DNA of 64,000 bases from an uncultured Pseudoxanthomonas sp. (GCA_937975725.1 CALJUL010000042.1:1-64000), one strand, 5' to 3'; shown: positions 53,754-63,065, counted from the stretch's first letter. Made by a program: numbers and translations. Notes: generated by a model from the sequence alone, not told the origin.

Positions 53754-54685
53754 CAGGTTTCCTCCGGCCAGTACAGGCGCATCGGGTTGTCCACGAGCAG
53801 CTTGCGGCGCAGTCCGGGCGTGACCGCGATCTGCGCGATGTAGTCGACCAGCAGGCCGTCATCGGGCATGTGGTCCTTGAGGTTCGGATGCGGCCAGTCG
53901 GTGCCCCACAGCACGCGGTCGGGAAAGGTTTCGACCAGGCGCCGCGCGAACGGAACCACGTCGCGGTAGGGCCGCCGCTCGCCGCGCAGGGCCGGCGGCC
54001 CGGCATGCGACAGCCGCTCCGGGCAGCTCACCTTGGACCAGACCTGCGGATGCTCGTGCATGTACTGCACGAACAGGTCGAACTCGGGCCCATCGACCGG
54101 CAGCGCCACGTCCGGCCGGCCCATGTGGTCGACCACCACTGGCGTCGGCAGCGCGTCGAAGAAATCCCATAGCTCAGGCAGGTCCGCCGCCTCGAAGTAG
54201 ACGACGACGTGCCAGCCGAGCCGGGCGATGCGGTTGGCGATTTCCAGCAGCTCGGCCCTGGGCGTGAAATCGACGAGACGCTTGACGAAGTTGAAGCGCA
54301 CGCCGCGCACGCCGGCATCGTGCAGCTCCTGCAACTGCTCATCGCTGGCGTCGGCGCGCACGGTGGCAACCCCGCGCGCGCGTCCCCCGCTGGCGCGCAG
54401 CGCATCGACCAGTGCGCGATTGTCGGCGCCGTGGCAGGTCGCCTGCACGATGACGTTGCGGGCAAAGCCGAGGTGGTCTCGCAACGCGAACAACTGTTCC
54501 CTCGACGCATCGCACGGCGTGTACTTGCGCTCGGGCGCGTAAGGGAACGCGGCGCCGGGGCCGAACACATGGCAATGCGCGTCGACCGCACCCAGCGGCA
54601 GCGGCAACGCGGGCTTCGACGGCCCGTCGTACCAGTCGAGCCAGCCCGGCGTCTTGGTGAAACCGCCGCTCACGGGCCGGTCCAT
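53753..54685 (-). CDS. ligI: 2-Pyrone-4,6-dicarboxylate hydrolase
   Basis: Amidohydrolase-fold lactonase that opens the pyrone to 4-oxalomesaconate, 310 aa. It has DAHCHVFGP near residue 35, HMGRPD and the catalytic Asp in GTDWPHPN. It overlaps the preceding reductase gene by 16 nt. The ATG at 54685 gives the usual family length. Confidence 0.92.
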   Translation of the reverse strand: MDRPVSGGFTKTPGWLDWYDGPSKPALPLPLGAVDAHCHVFGPGAAFPYAPERKYTPCDASREQLFALRDHLGFARNVIVQATCHGADNRALVDALRASGGRARGVATVRADASDEQLQELHDAGVRGVRFNFVKRLVDFTPRAELLEIANRIARLGWHVVVYFEAADLPELWDFFDALPTPVVVDHMGRPDVALPVDGPEFDLFVQYMHEHPQVWSKVSCPERLSHAGPPALRGERRPYRDVVPFARRLVETFPDRVLWGTDWPHPNLKDHMPDDGLLVDYIAQIAVTPGLRRKLLVDNPMRLYWPEET

Positions 54686-55629
54686 GTCGGCTCCTTTGCG
54701 TCTCCGGATGCCCGCAGGTGCGCGAGGATGCGGTCGGCCTCGGTGCGCCAGTCGGCGCTGCGCGCGAAGCCCTCGGCGCCGCGCCGGCCGAACAGGCCGG
54801 CATCGGCGAGATCCGCGACCCAGGTCTGGCGCTCGGCGGTGCCGCTCGACGACCACGGTTCAAGGCCGGCCTCGCGCACGGTCCGCGCGACTTCGCGCAC
54901 TTCCTCGCTGCGGCGGCGCCCATGTTCGATGACGCGCTGGAAGAAGTACGCGCCCTGCCCTTCCCAGTCGAACGCGGGGAAGGTCTCGCTGAGCGACGCC
55001 AGCACATCATCCTCGACGCCGTAGGCGCGCGCGGCCGTGAAGCTCTCGATCACGAGCGCCTCCAATCCCTTGACCATGACGCTGCGGCACATCTTGACCG
55101 CCGAGGCGGCGCCCAACTTCCCGCTCGCCGTCGCCGACGCGAAGCCGAGCTCGGCCAGCACCGGTTGCAGCGCCGCCGCATGCTCGCCGCCGAGCAACAG
55201 CGGCACGCGGAGGCGGTACGGCGGCACGGAGGCCATCACCGCCCCTTCGACGTAGCGACCGCCCGCCGCGTCGATCATGGCGGCCGCCTGCTGCTTGGTT
55301 CCCGGCGAGGCGGAATTGAGGTCGAGGAAGAACGCGCCGCGCGCGATCGCGCCTGCGCAGTCCCGCGCAGCGGCCAGGGTCTGGCTTGCCGTCACCGCGC
55401 TGACGACGAGGCCGCTGCCTGCGGCCAGCGCCGCGTGCGAATCGGCCAGCACGACGCCGTGCGATGCGGCGTGTTCGCGCAACGGGGCCGCGGTCGCCGC
55501 ATCGGCGAGCTTGAGGTCCCAGGCCTGCATGGCGCAGCCGCCGGCACGCAGGTCCTCGGCGAGGATGCGGCCGACCTCGCCGTAACCGATCAGGCCGATG
55601 CGCAGCGGTGGCATGTCCACGGCATCCAT
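54670..55629 (-). CDS. NAD(P)-dependent oxidoreductase, DUF1932 family
   Basis: A 319-aa beta-hydroxyacid-dehydrogenase-like protein. The N-terminal Rossmann motif is GLIGYGEVG (about 12-20), and the C-terminal helical part matches DUF1932, with the KMCRSVMVKGLEALV segment holding the catalytic Lys. Relatives occur inside many protocatechuate 4,5-pathway clusters without an agreed role. It is sandwiched between ligK and ligI with almost no spacing. Confidence 0.82.
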   Translation of the reverse strand: MDAVDMPPLRIGLIGYGEVGRILAEDLRAGGCAMQAWDLKLADAATAAPLREHAASHGVVLADSHAALAAGSGLVVSAVTASQTLAAARDCAGAIARGAFFLDLNSASPGTKQQAAAMIDAAGGRYVEGAVMASVPPYRLRVPLLLGGEHAAALQPVLAELGFASATASGKLGAASAVKMCRSVMVKGLEALVIESFTAARAYGVEDDVLASLSETFPAFDWEGQGAYFFQRVIEHGRRRSEEVREVARTVREAGLEPWSSSGTAERQTWVADLADAGLFGRRGAEGFARSADWRTEADRILAHLRASGDAKEPTWTGP

Positions 55630-55631
55630 GC

Positions 55632-56315
55632 TCAGTCCACGTACCTGAGGCCCGCAGCGGCGAGCGGTTCGCGCATCCCGTACATGTCCAGGCCCAGCAC
55701 GCCCGCCGCGAGTTTTTCGCGCTTCTGCGCCTCGTTGGCCTCGCGCCTGCGCGCGACGTCCAGCGTGGCCGCCGCCATCGCGCGCGGCACGCAGACCACG
55801 CCGTCGTCGTCGGCGACGATCGCATCGCCCGGCGCCACCCACATGCCGGCGCAGACCACCGGAATGTTGACCGAGCCGAGGGTGGCCTTGATCGTGCCCT
55901 TGCTGCTGATCGCGCGGCTCCATACGGGGAACCGCATCCCGGCCAGCGCCTTCACGTCGCGCACGCCGGCGTCGATCACCAGCGCGCGCGCGCCGCGTGC
56001 CTGGAAGCTCGTGGCGAGCAGGTCGCCGAAGTAGCCGTCGGTGCACTCGGCGGTGACCGCGGCGACCACGATGTCGCCCGGCCTGATCTGTTCGGCCGCC
56101 ACGTGCATCATCCAGTTGTCTCCCGGCTGCAGCAGCACGGTGACGGCCGTGCCGGATACCTGTGCACCGGCGTAGATCGGCCGCATGTACGGTTTGAGCA
56201 GGCCGACCCGGCCCATGGCCTCGTGCACGGTGGCCGAACCGAACGCGGCCAGCGCGTCGGCGACCTTGGGGTCGGTGCGCGGGATGTTGCGGTACACCAC
56301 GCCGAGTTCGTACAT
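55632..56315 (-). CDS. ligK: 4-Carboxy-4-hydroxy-2-oxoadipate aldolase (RraA-like)
   Basis: Splits 4-carboxy-4-hydroxy-2-oxoadipate into pyruvate and oxaloacetate, the last step of the 4,5-pathway. The 227-aa RraA/HMG-aldolase fold has VHEAMGRVG near the N-terminus and the metal- and substrate-binding GYFGDLLATSFQARGARALVIDAGVRD region. It is encoded between ligJ and the DUF1932 gene. Confidence 0.92.
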   Translation of the reverse strand: MYELGVVYRNIPRTDPKVADALAAFGSATVHEAMGRVGLLKPYMRPIYAGAQVSGTAVTVLLQPGDNWMMHVAAEQIRPGDIVVAAVTAECTDGYFGDLLATSFQARGARALVIDAGVRDVKALAGMRFPVWSRAISSKGTIKATLGSVNIPVVCAGMWVAPGDAIVADDDGVVCVPRAMAAATLDVARRREANEAQKREKLAAGVLGLDMYGMREPLAAAGLRYVD

Positions 56316-56337
56316 GACGTCTCCTCCTGTCCTGCGC

Positions 56338-57366
56338 TCAGCGGCCGCGCGCCTTGAGCGCCGCGTCGAGGCGCGGATAGACGCGCCGCGCGTTGCCTTC
56401 GTATATTTTTCCGCGCTGCGCCGCGTCGAGGTTCGGCGTCGCTTCGACGTATCGCCGGGTGTCGTCGAAAGCGTGCCCGGTCTCCGGGTCGATGCCGCGC
56501 ACCGCGCCGATCATCTCGCTCGCGAACAGAATGTTGTCGGCCGGGATCACCCGCGTCAGCAGGTCGATCCCGGGCTGGTGGTAGACGCAGGTGTCGAAGA
56601 AGACGTTGCCCAGCAGGTGTTCGCCCAGCAGGGGCTTCTGCAGTTCCTGCGCGAGCCCGCGGAAGCGCCCCCAGTGGTACGGCACCGCGCCGCCGCCGTG
56701 CGGGATCACGAACCTCAGGGTCGGGAAATCCTTGAACAGGTCGGAGGTCAGGCACTGCATGAACGCCGTCGTGTCGGCGTTGAGGTAGTGCGCGCCGGTG
56801 GTGTGGAAGCAGGCGTTGCAGCTCGTGCTGACGTGGATCATCGCCGGCACGTCGTACTCGACCATCCTTTCGTAAATCGGATACCAGTGGCGGTCGGACA
56901 GCGGCGGCGAGGTCCAGTGCCCGCCCGAAGGATCGGGATTGAGGTTGATCGCGACGTTGCCGTACTCGCGCACGCAACGGTCGATTTCCGGCAGGCAGGT
57001 CTTCGGGTCCGCGCCGGGCGACTGCGGCAGCATCGCAGCCGGGATGAAATGGTCGGGGAACAGCCGGCTGACGCGGTGGCACAGTTCGTTGCAGATCGCC
57101 GCCCAGGTCGAGCTCGTGCGGAAATCGCCGATGTGGTGCGCCATGAAGCTCGCGCGCGGCGAGAAGACCGTCAGGTCCAGGCCGCGCTCGCGCATCTTCC
57201 GCAACTGGTTGCTCTCGATCGACTCGCGAAGCTCGTCGTCGCTGATGACGAGTTCGGCGGCCTTAGGCGCCTGCGACGGCTCCTTGAGTCCGGCGATCTG
57301 GCGCTGGCGCCATGTTTCGAGCGCCTTAGGCGCGGTGGTGTAGTGTCCGTGGACGTCGATGATCAT
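56338..57366 (-). CDS. ligJ: 4-Oxalomesaconate hydratase
   Basis: A 342-aa amidohydrolase-family hydratase. It has the metal-binding VHGHY at the N-terminus, HVSTSCN and FVIPHGGGAVPYHWGR, typical of LigJ. It hydrates 4-oxalomesaconate to the LigK substrate. No GalD/LigU-type tautomerase is found in the visible operon, so the keto-enol step may be spontaneous, supplied elsewhere or done by another protein. Confidence 0.92.
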   Translation of the reverse strand: MIIDVHGHYTTAPKALETWRQRQIAGLKEPSQAPKAAELVISDDELRESIESNQLRKMRERGLDLTVFSPRASFMAHHIGDFRTSSTWAAICNELCHRVSRLFPDHFIPAAMLPQSPGADPKTCLPEIDRCVREYGNVAINLNPDPSGGHWTSPPLSDRHWYPIYERMVEYDVPAMIHVSTSCNACFHTTGAHYLNADTTAFMQCLTSDLFKDFPTLRFVIPHGGGAVPYHWGRFRGLAQELQKPLLGEHLLGNVFFDTCVYHQPGIDLLTRVIPADNILFASEMIGAVRGIDPETGHAFDDTRRYVEATPNLDAAQRGKIYEGNARRVYPRLDAALKARGR

Positions 57367-57384
57367 GGTCGTGTCGGGCGGGAA

Positions 57385-58083
57385 TCAGGCGGGCAACATG
57401 CCGTGGCGGGTCTTGGCCGCGTCGCAGGCCGGTGCGGCCATGAACGCCAGCATCGCGCCCGCCGCATCGGGCCGCGCGCTCGCCGTGCAGACGGCGCCGG
57501 AGAAGACCGTGGTTTTCTGGATGGCCTCCGGCAGCGGGCCGATGGCGTCGACGCCGTCGTGACCGGCGATCTCGCTGCGCTGCTGGAAGCCGAGCGCGAT
57601 TTCGCCGCACGCGACCAGCGCGGCGACCGGCACGCCCGGCGGCACCAGCACGAGGCGGGGTGCGATCTCGTCGGCGATGCCCCAGCGCTCGAACAGCCGG
57701 GCGAGATGAACGCCGCTGGGCCCGGTCGAATACCCCAGCGTCTTCGCGCCGCGCACCGCGTCGCGCACCGCCGCCTCGCTGCCGATGTCCGGCCGCATGG
57801 CGCCTGCCTTCACCGCGACCCAGATGTCGGAACGCATCAGGTCCACGCGGCTGCCCGACACGACATGGCCGCCGGCGGCCAGCCTGTCGATCGCGTCGGC
57901 CGCGAGCCAGGCGATGTCGAAGCGCTCGCCGGCGGCGACGCGTCTGGCCGCATCGACGCCTCCGGTCGATTCGATCCCGGCGCGGATGCCCGTCTCGCGT
58001 TCGCAGCGCGCGACCAGTTCGGCCAGCACCGTGCGCGTCGCCATCGACGAAATGCCGACCAGGGCGGAAGGGGCGTGCGTCAT
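57385..58083 (-). CDS. ModA-like substrate-binding-fold protein without signal peptide
   Basis: A 232-aa type II periplasmic-binding-fold protein of the molybdate-binding (ModA-like) kind, with VLAELVARCERETG and STGGVDAARRVAAGERFDIAWL in the N-terminal lobe. It begins MTHAPSALVGISSMATRT with no export signal and no ABC partner genes nearby, so it probably works in the cytoplasm as an enzyme or sensor. It is 18 nt upstream of ligJ. Confidence 0.78.
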   Translation of the reverse strand: MTHAPSALVGISSMATRTVLAELVARCERETGIRAGIESTGGVDAARRVAAGERFDIAWLAADAIDRLAAGGHVVSGSRVDLMRSDIWVAVKAGAMRPDIGSEAAVRDAVRGAKTLGYSTGPSGVHLARLFERWGIADEIAPRLVLVPPGVPVAALVACGEIALGFQQRSEIAGHDGVDAIGPLPEAIQKTTVFSGAVCTASARPDAAGAMLAFMAAPACDAAKTRHGMLPA

Positions 58084-58220
58084 GCCGGCAGGCCCACGCG
58101 GATGGCGCGGCGCGCACGGCCGGGAGGATGCAGCGTGCAGCAGGCGGTACCGGCGCGCAGGCGGCCAGGTCCGCAACCCGCGACAACGATACCCGGACGC
58201 TGCGGCTCGCACCGTTTCAT
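58080..58220 (-). CDS. Candidate 46-aa Cys-rich small protein
   Basis: The frame starts ATG 58220, overlapping the dipeptidase stop by ATGA, and ends in a TGA that overlaps the next ATG in the same way. Such double coupling is unusual for chance. The product MKRCEPQRPGIVVAGC... has four cysteines, including a CC pair, and an Arg-rich C-terminal third. No homologue is known to me. In 70 percent GC DNA a random frame of this size is common, so the coupling is the main evidence. Confidence 0.4.
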   Translation of the reverse strand: MKRCEPQRPGIVVAGCGPGRLRAGTACCTLHPPGRARRAIRVGLPA

Positions 58221-59455
58221 GGCGCCTCCTTGCAGTAGCCCTGGGTGTCGGCCGCAGGAAACGCCTGGGCGCGGTCCAGCGCCCGCAGCAGATTGCCGCC
58301 CCAGATGCCGGCGATCTCGTCTTCGCTGTAGCCGGCCTGCATAAGTCGCTCGGTGATGCGGGGCAACTGCGACACGTCCGCCACTCCCGTCACACCGCCG
58401 CCGCCGTCCCAGTCCGAACCGATGCCGACGTGTTCCGGGCCGACCAGCTTCAGCACGTGCAGCAGGTGCCGCATGAAGTCGTCGAGGCTGGCGCGGGCCT
58501 TGGGATAACGCCGCTCGACCTCGCCGATCTGCGCGGCCAGGGCCCGGTACTCCGCGGGCTGCAATCCGGCCATGCGGCGCAGCAGCGCATACAGCGGCTT
58601 CAGGGCCGCAGCACGGCGCGGGTCGTCCTGTTCCAGCGACAGGTAGCTGCTGTAGAGCGTCACGTTCGCCACCCCGCCCTGGTGCGCCAGGCGCAGCAGG
58701 CGTTCGTCGTCGAGGTTGCGGCGGTGGTCGGTGATCGCGCGGCTGGAGGAATGCGAGAGCACGATCGGCACCGGCGACGTGTCCAGCAACTGGTCGAACA
58801 CCTCGTCCGAGGCATGCGACGCGTCGACCAATACGCCCAGGCAGTGGGCACGGTGCACCAGTCGCCGCCCGGCCGGGCTCAGACCGTGCCACTCGGGCGT
58901 ATCGGTGGACGAGTCGGCCAGATCGTTGTTGCTCGAATGCACCAGCCCGAGCATGCGCAGGCCCTGGCGCTGGTAGGTGTCCAGCAACGCGGGATCGGAT
59001 GCCAGCGGCTCGGCGTTCTCCATGCTGATGAACACGGCATGGCGCCCCTCGGCAGCCAGGCGCCGGGCGTCATCGCTGTCCAGGGCCAGGCCGAATTGCT
59101 GCGGATAGCGCGCCACCAGGTCGCGCAGGCGCATCAACTGCGCCAGGCCGTGCCGGGCAGCGTCGGCGCGGCCCGGCAGGTCGCGGCTGCCCTGCGGTGT
59201 GTAGATGGCCCAGAACGCGCCATCCAGCCCGCCCTCGCGCAAGCGCGGCCAGTCCACCTGCGACAGGTCGCGGGCCGCATCGTGGCGCTCCAGGATGTTC
59301 CAGCCGGGCTGCTCCAGCAGCCGCGCCGTATCGATGTGGCTGTCCAGCACCAGCACGCGCCCGTGCAGCGCCGATGCCGCCTCGGATACGGGCGCGGCGT
59401 GCGACGGCAGGCAGGCCAGCAAGCCCAGGACGATGGCGGGGACGCGAAGGTTCAT
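58217..59455 (-). CDS. Exported M19 membrane dipeptidase
   Basis: A 412-aa renal-dipeptidase-family metallopeptidase with a signal peptide (MNLRVPAIVLGLLACLPSHA). The metal ligands are visible as DSHIDT, the Glu in ISMENAEPL, and histidines in VLVDASHAS and VLSHSSSR, with DWDGGGG near the C-terminus. It overlaps the AroE-like gene by 4 nt. Its substrate, possibly a conjugated amino acid or dipeptide, is unknown. Confidence 0.9.
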   Translation of the reverse strand: MNLRVPAIVLGLLACLPSHAAPVSEAASALHGRVLVLDSHIDTARLLEQPGWNILERHDAARDLSQVDWPRLREGGLDGAFWAIYTPQGSRDLPGRADAARHGLAQLMRLRDLVARYPQQFGLALDSDDARRLAAEGRHAVFISMENAEPLASDPALLDTYQRQGLRMLGLVHSSNNDLADSSTDTPEWHGLSPAGRRLVHRAHCLGVLVDASHASDEVFDQLLDTSPVPIVLSHSSSRAITDHRRNLDDERLLRLAHQGGVANVTLYSSYLSLEQDDPRRAAALKPLYALLRRMAGLQPAEYRALAAQIGEVERRYPKARASLDDFMRHLLHVLKLVGPEHVGIGSDWDGGGGVTGVADVSQLPRITERLMQAGYSEDEIAGIWGGNLLRALDRAQAFPAADTQGYCKEAP

Positions 59456-60282
59456 GGCGCGCTCCGGGACGGCACGGAGGCTTCCGCGGACATCGCTTCG
59501 ATGCCGAAGAAATCGCGCATCAGCGGAAGCTGGTGCGCGGCGAGGGCGTTGCCGTCCAGTACGGCATGGCCCGCCGCGCGGCACGCCGCGGTCCAGCGCG
59601 TCATGCCGGGGGAAGTCACGGCGTCCACGACGACGGCCCGCGGATCCAGGCGTTCGACCGGCAGGGGCAATGCGTCGTCCGCCTGCATGCCGAGCGGCGA
59701 GGCGTTGATGACGAGGTCGCAGCCGTGCGCGTCCGCCCCGGCTTCGATGTCGCAGTCGCCGAACCGCTGGCGCAGCGTGTCGGCCAACTGCCGGGCGGAC
59801 TCGGGCCGCGCATCGTGCAGGCGCAGGCGGCGCACGCCTTCGCTGCAGGCGCTGAAGGCCATCGCGGAACCGGCGCCGCCACAGCCCACCAGCCAGGCGC
59901 TGCGGCCCGCCAGCGCGACGTCCATCGCGCGCAGGCCCCGCACCATCGCCGCGCCGTCCAGCATGTCGCCGTACAGGCGGCCGTCGGCGCGCCGTTTCAC
60001 GACGTTGACGGCCCGCAACGTCGTGGCCACCGGCGAGGCTTCATGCACGAGCGGATAGAGCTTCGCCTTCAGCGGAATGGTGGCGACGCAGCCCAGCACG
60101 TTGCCGGCCTCGCCCAGCAAGCGCGAGAGCGCCGGCATCGCGCCGCCGGGAAGCTCCAGCGGGACCACAGCGAGGTTGCGCCCGTGCTCGTCGAGCCACG
60201 CGTTCAGCAGGGCGGGCGTCTTGGTCTGCGCGACCGGCCGGCCCACCATGAAGATCACCTGCGTCGCGGCGTCGACGGTCAT
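59452..60282 (-). CDS. Shikimate/quinate dehydrogenase-like protein
   Basis: A 276-aa AroE-family protein. The catalytic Lys is in TIPLKAK (near 72) and Asp in GDMLDGAAM, and the cofactor motif is GCGGAGSA (about 134-141). The usual N-terminal SxS substrate loop reads PVAQTKTPA, so the substrate may differ from shikimate. It may feed dehydroshikimate-type compounds to protocatechuate or act in the unknown upstream pathway. It overlaps both neighbours by 4 nt. Confidence 0.8.
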   Translation of the reverse strand: MTVDAATQVIFMVGRPVAQTKTPALLNAWLDEHGRNLAVVPLELPGGAMPALSRLLGEAGNVLGCVATIPLKAKLYPLVHEASPVATTLRAVNVVKRRADGRLYGDMLDGAAMVRGLRAMDVALAGRSAWLVGCGGAGSAMAFSACSEGVRRLRLHDARPESARQLADTLRQRFGDCDIEAGADAHGCDLVINASPLGMQADDALPLPVERLDPRAVVVDAVTSPGMTRWTAACRAAGHAVLDGNALAAHQLPLMRDFFGIEAMSAEASVPSRSAP

Positions 60283-60962
60283 GCGTTGCCCGGGTCCTGC
60301 ACGCTGGCGAGCAGCTCCCGCTCGGCCGCTTCGGTCGTGGTCAGCGCGCCGCAGACCTCGGCCACGTAGGCCATGGTGGCCTCGTGGTCACGCAGCGAGT
60401 AGTCGGAGATGGCGTCCACCACCAGGCTGACCTTGATGTTGCGCATGTAGGCGTCGGCGGCGGTCAGCAGCACGCCGTGGTGCCCGAAGACGCCGGTCAG
60501 CAGGATGTGCTTGCGGTTCGTGCGCTGCAGGATGTCTTCCAGGTCCGTCTTGAAGAAGCCGCTGTAGCGCGGCTTGCGCACGACGTAGTCGTCCTCGGAC
60601 GGCGCCAGTGCGCTGCAGATGGCGCGGTCGTCGTCGCTGAGGTAATCCGCGGCCAGGCCCGGCCCCCACATCTCCAGGCCCAGCGCCCGTTCGGCCAGCG
60701 CCTTGGGCTTTTCGGCCTGGGTGTAGGCGACCGGGATGCCATGCCGCTTGCACAGCGTGCGCAGCCGCACCACGTTCTCCAGCAGGGTCGAGCAGTCGTC
60801 GTAGAAGCCCAGCCAGAAGTTCTGCATGTCGTGGATCACCAGCGCGCAGTCCTGGACCCGCACCGGCCACTTGACCTTGTTCTGGGCCAGGACGCTGGTG
60901 CCGGGCAGTGGGTAGGGAGCGATCCTGCGCTTGGCGAGGCGGTCTTTCGCGTTCATGTTCAT
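60279..60962 (-). CDS. Isochorismatase-family hydrolase
   Basis: A 227-aa protein of the EntB/PhzD type. The catalytic Asp is in VIHDMQNFWL and Lys in VRKPRYSGFF. The position of the cysteine in cysteine hydrolases is Gly (GVFGHHGVLLTAADAYMRN), as in true isochorismatases. VVDAISDYSLRDH completes the match. The likely reaction is hydrolysis of a vinyl ether such as isochorismate, releasing pyruvate. ATG 60962 was chosen; ATG 60956 is also possible. Confidence 0.82.
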   Translation of the reverse strand: MNMNAKDRLAKRRIAPYPLPGTSVLAQNKVKWPVRVQDCALVIHDMQNFWLGFYDDCSTLLENVVRLRTLCKRHGIPVAYTQAEKPKALAERALGLEMWGPGLAADYLSDDDRAICSALAPSEDDYVVRKPRYSGFFKTDLEDILQRTNRKHILLTGVFGHHGVLLTAADAYMRNIKVSLVVDAISDYSLRDHEATMAYVAEVCGALTTTEAAERELLASVQDPGNA

Positions 60963-60972
60963 GGGTGGCCCG

Positions 60973-62334
60973 TCAGGTCTGGAACAGCAAGGCAACGGCG
61001 CGCTCAGGCTCGCGCGCGAACGCCAGCAACCGCTCGGCCTGCGGCGCCGGACAGAGCGCGCCGAGCTTGGCGCGGAACAGCGCCTGGCGGCCCGGCGCAT
61101 CCAGCCCGTCCTGCGGGCCTTCGCACGCCTGCGCATCGATTTCCCGGTCACCCTGGAACAGCCGGACGACCGCCGGGAAACCGCCGGTGGCCTGTTGCCG
61201 TGCGCTCAGTTCGGGGCTGGCGTAGAGCTCCACACGCTGCATCAGGGCCTGCACCGCAGGATCGTCCAGCGCCGGCGCCTCGAAATCGGCCAGGCCCGAG
61301 CGCGCGCGCACCAGGGCGCTGCTCACCACGTAGGGCAGGCTGAAGCGCGCCGCCAGCGAGCTGCCGATGCTGCGCGTCGAGAGCGAGCTGGCGCTGCCCT
61401 GGTTGACCTCCACGCGTATCCTGTCCACGCGCGCCAGCGGCGCCCGTTCGGTCAGCATCAACGCGGCGCGGATGGCCGACTGGCAACCGAAGCAGGCCGG
61501 GTACGGCTTGATCGCGTAACTGCCCAGGTCGGCCTGCAACGGATCGCCCAGCAGGCACTGCGGCTGCTCGGCGCCGAAACCGAAGCTGGCCAGCCAACCG
61601 TGCTCGCCGGTCAGCGGCTGGCGCGGTCCGTCGGCGCCCGCCTCGGCCAGTTGCAGTGCCTGCACCGCATGGCGGGCGGCGAAGCCGACGGCGAGATCCT
61701 TGTCCAGGCTGTAACTGCCCACCTGCGGCGACAACCCCGCGAGCAATCCGGCGTTCAACGAACTGGCGCACAGGGCCACGCTGTTCAAGGCCAGCTCCGC
61801 ATCGTCGCTCACCAGCGCCGCGGCACCCAGCGCGGCGGCGATCGGCGCGACCACCGAGGTGGTGCGGAACCCGGCACGTCCGGTGCGGTGCCCGCGACCC
61901 AGCGCTTCGGCCAGGCGGATGTTGGCGGCGAAGGCCACCCACAGCGCATGCAGCAGGCGCGCGCCCGCGATGTCCCGCTCCTCGGCCAGCGCCAGCAGCG
62001 CCGGGACGATCACCACCGCGGCATGGCCGTTGTTGCGCGGGTTGATCAGCACTTCCTGGAAGTCCAGTGCCTCGGCGGCACAACCGTTGAGGAAGGCGGC
62101 ATCGGCCGGCGCCGCGCGGTAGTCCGCGCCCCACACGACGCAGCCGTCGGCTTGCGCGGCGACCAGCGCGCGGTCCACGCGGGTGCCGCCGACCCGTTCA
62201 CGGCGGGCATGGCTGGCGATGGCAAGCGTATCGGCGACCAGCACGCCGAGCACTTCGCGCACGGTTTCGGGAAGAGGTTGCCGCAACAGGGCCAGGTGGT
62301 TGTCGACCCACTGTCGATCGAGCGTCGTCGCCAT
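60973..62334 (-). CDS. MmgE/PrpD family protein
   Basis: A 453-aa protein of the 2-methylcitrate dehydratase/aconitate decarboxylase/iminodisuccinate epimerase superfamily. Features include FLNGCAAEALDFQE, NPRNNGHAAVVIVPALLALAE and KPYPACFGCQSAI. The exact reaction cannot be told from sequence. Its ATG shares one base with the SDR stop. Confidence 0.85.
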   Translation of the reverse strand: MATTLDRQWVDNHLALLRQPLPETVREVLGVLVADTLAIASHARRERVGGTRVDRALVAAQADGCVVWGADYRAAPADAAFLNGCAAEALDFQEVLINPRNNGHAAVVIVPALLALAEERDIAGARLLHALWVAFAANIRLAEALGRGHRTGRAGFRTTSVVAPIAAALGAAALVSDDAELALNSVALCASSLNAGLLAGLSPQVGSYSLDKDLAVGFAARHAVQALQLAEAGADGPRQPLTGEHGWLASFGFGAEQPQCLLGDPLQADLGSYAIKPYPACFGCQSAIRAALMLTERAPLARVDRIRVEVNQGSASSLSTRSIGSSLAARFSLPYVVSSALVRARSGLADFEAPALDDPAVQALMQRVELYASPELSARQQATGGFPAVVRLFQGDREIDAQACEGPQDGLDAPGRQALFRAKLGALCPAPQAERLLAFAREPERAVALLFQT

Positions 62335-63065
62335 CACTCCACCCCGTTGGCCATGATGCCGCCGTCGATCACGAAGTCGCAGCCGTTGGCGTAGCCCAGC
62401 GCCGGACCGGCCAGCGCGCGGATCGCGCGGCCGATCTCCGCGGGTTCGACCAGGCGACGCGCCGGTATTCGCGCCAGCAGGCGCTGTTCGTCCAGGCGCC
62501 CGGCCTGCAACGCCCGCTCCACCATCGCGGTGCGCGTATAGCCCGGACTCACCGAGATGGCGCGCACGCCGTGTTCGGCGAAATCCAGCGCCAGCACCTC
62601 GGTCAGTGCCACCACCGCGGCCTTGCTCGCCACATAGCTGGCACGGCCGGGACCGGAGCGATGGGCGACGAAGGAGGCGACATTGACGATGAGCCCGGCG
62701 CCGGAAGCCTTGAGCGCGGGAAAGGCCGCCTGGCAGCAATAGAAGGTGCCACTGAGGTTGGTGTCGATCACCGCGCGCCAGTCCTCCGCCGCCAGGCTGG
62801 CGGCGTGGCCGCGGCGGGCGATGCCGGCGCAGTTGACCAGCAGGTCGAGGGACGGCAGATGCGCGGCGGCGGCCTGCACCCCGGCCGGGTCGCGGATGTC
62901 CACGGCACGGATCGGGAAGGCCTGCCCGGTATCTCCGTGCAGGTCCCAGCCGATCACCTGGTCGCCGCTTTCGAGGAAGGCCAGCGCCACGGCCTGGCCG
63001 ATGCCGCTGGCGGCACCGGTGACCAGCACGCGCCGCGGCGGCGGGGAGGAAGGGGGAAGGTTCAC
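62334..63065 (-). CDS. SDR oxidoreductase, EntA/DhbA-like
   Basis: A 243-aa short-chain dehydrogenase with VLVTGAASGIGQAVALAF, NCAG and the catalytic Ser/Tyr/Lys in VASFVAHRSGPGRASYVASKAA. The short loop after strand 2 (IGWDLHG...FPIRAVDI) resembles 2,3-dihydro-2,3-dihydroxybenzoate dehydrogenase. The adjacency to an isochorismatase supports, but does not prove, that role. The GTG start overlaps the upstream stop by 4 nt. Confidence 0.78.
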   Translation of the reverse strand: MNLPPSSPPPRRVLVTGAASGIGQAVALAFLESGDQVIGWDLHGDTGQAFPIRAVDIRDPAGVQAAAAHLPSLDLLVNCAGIARRGHAASLAAEDWRAVIDTNLSGTFYCCQAAFPALKASGAGLIVNVASFVAHRSGPGRASYVASKAAVVALTEVLALDFAEHGVRAISVSPGYTRTAMVERALQAGRLDEQRLLARIPARRLVEPAEIGRAIRALAGPALGYANGCDFVIDGGIMANGVE

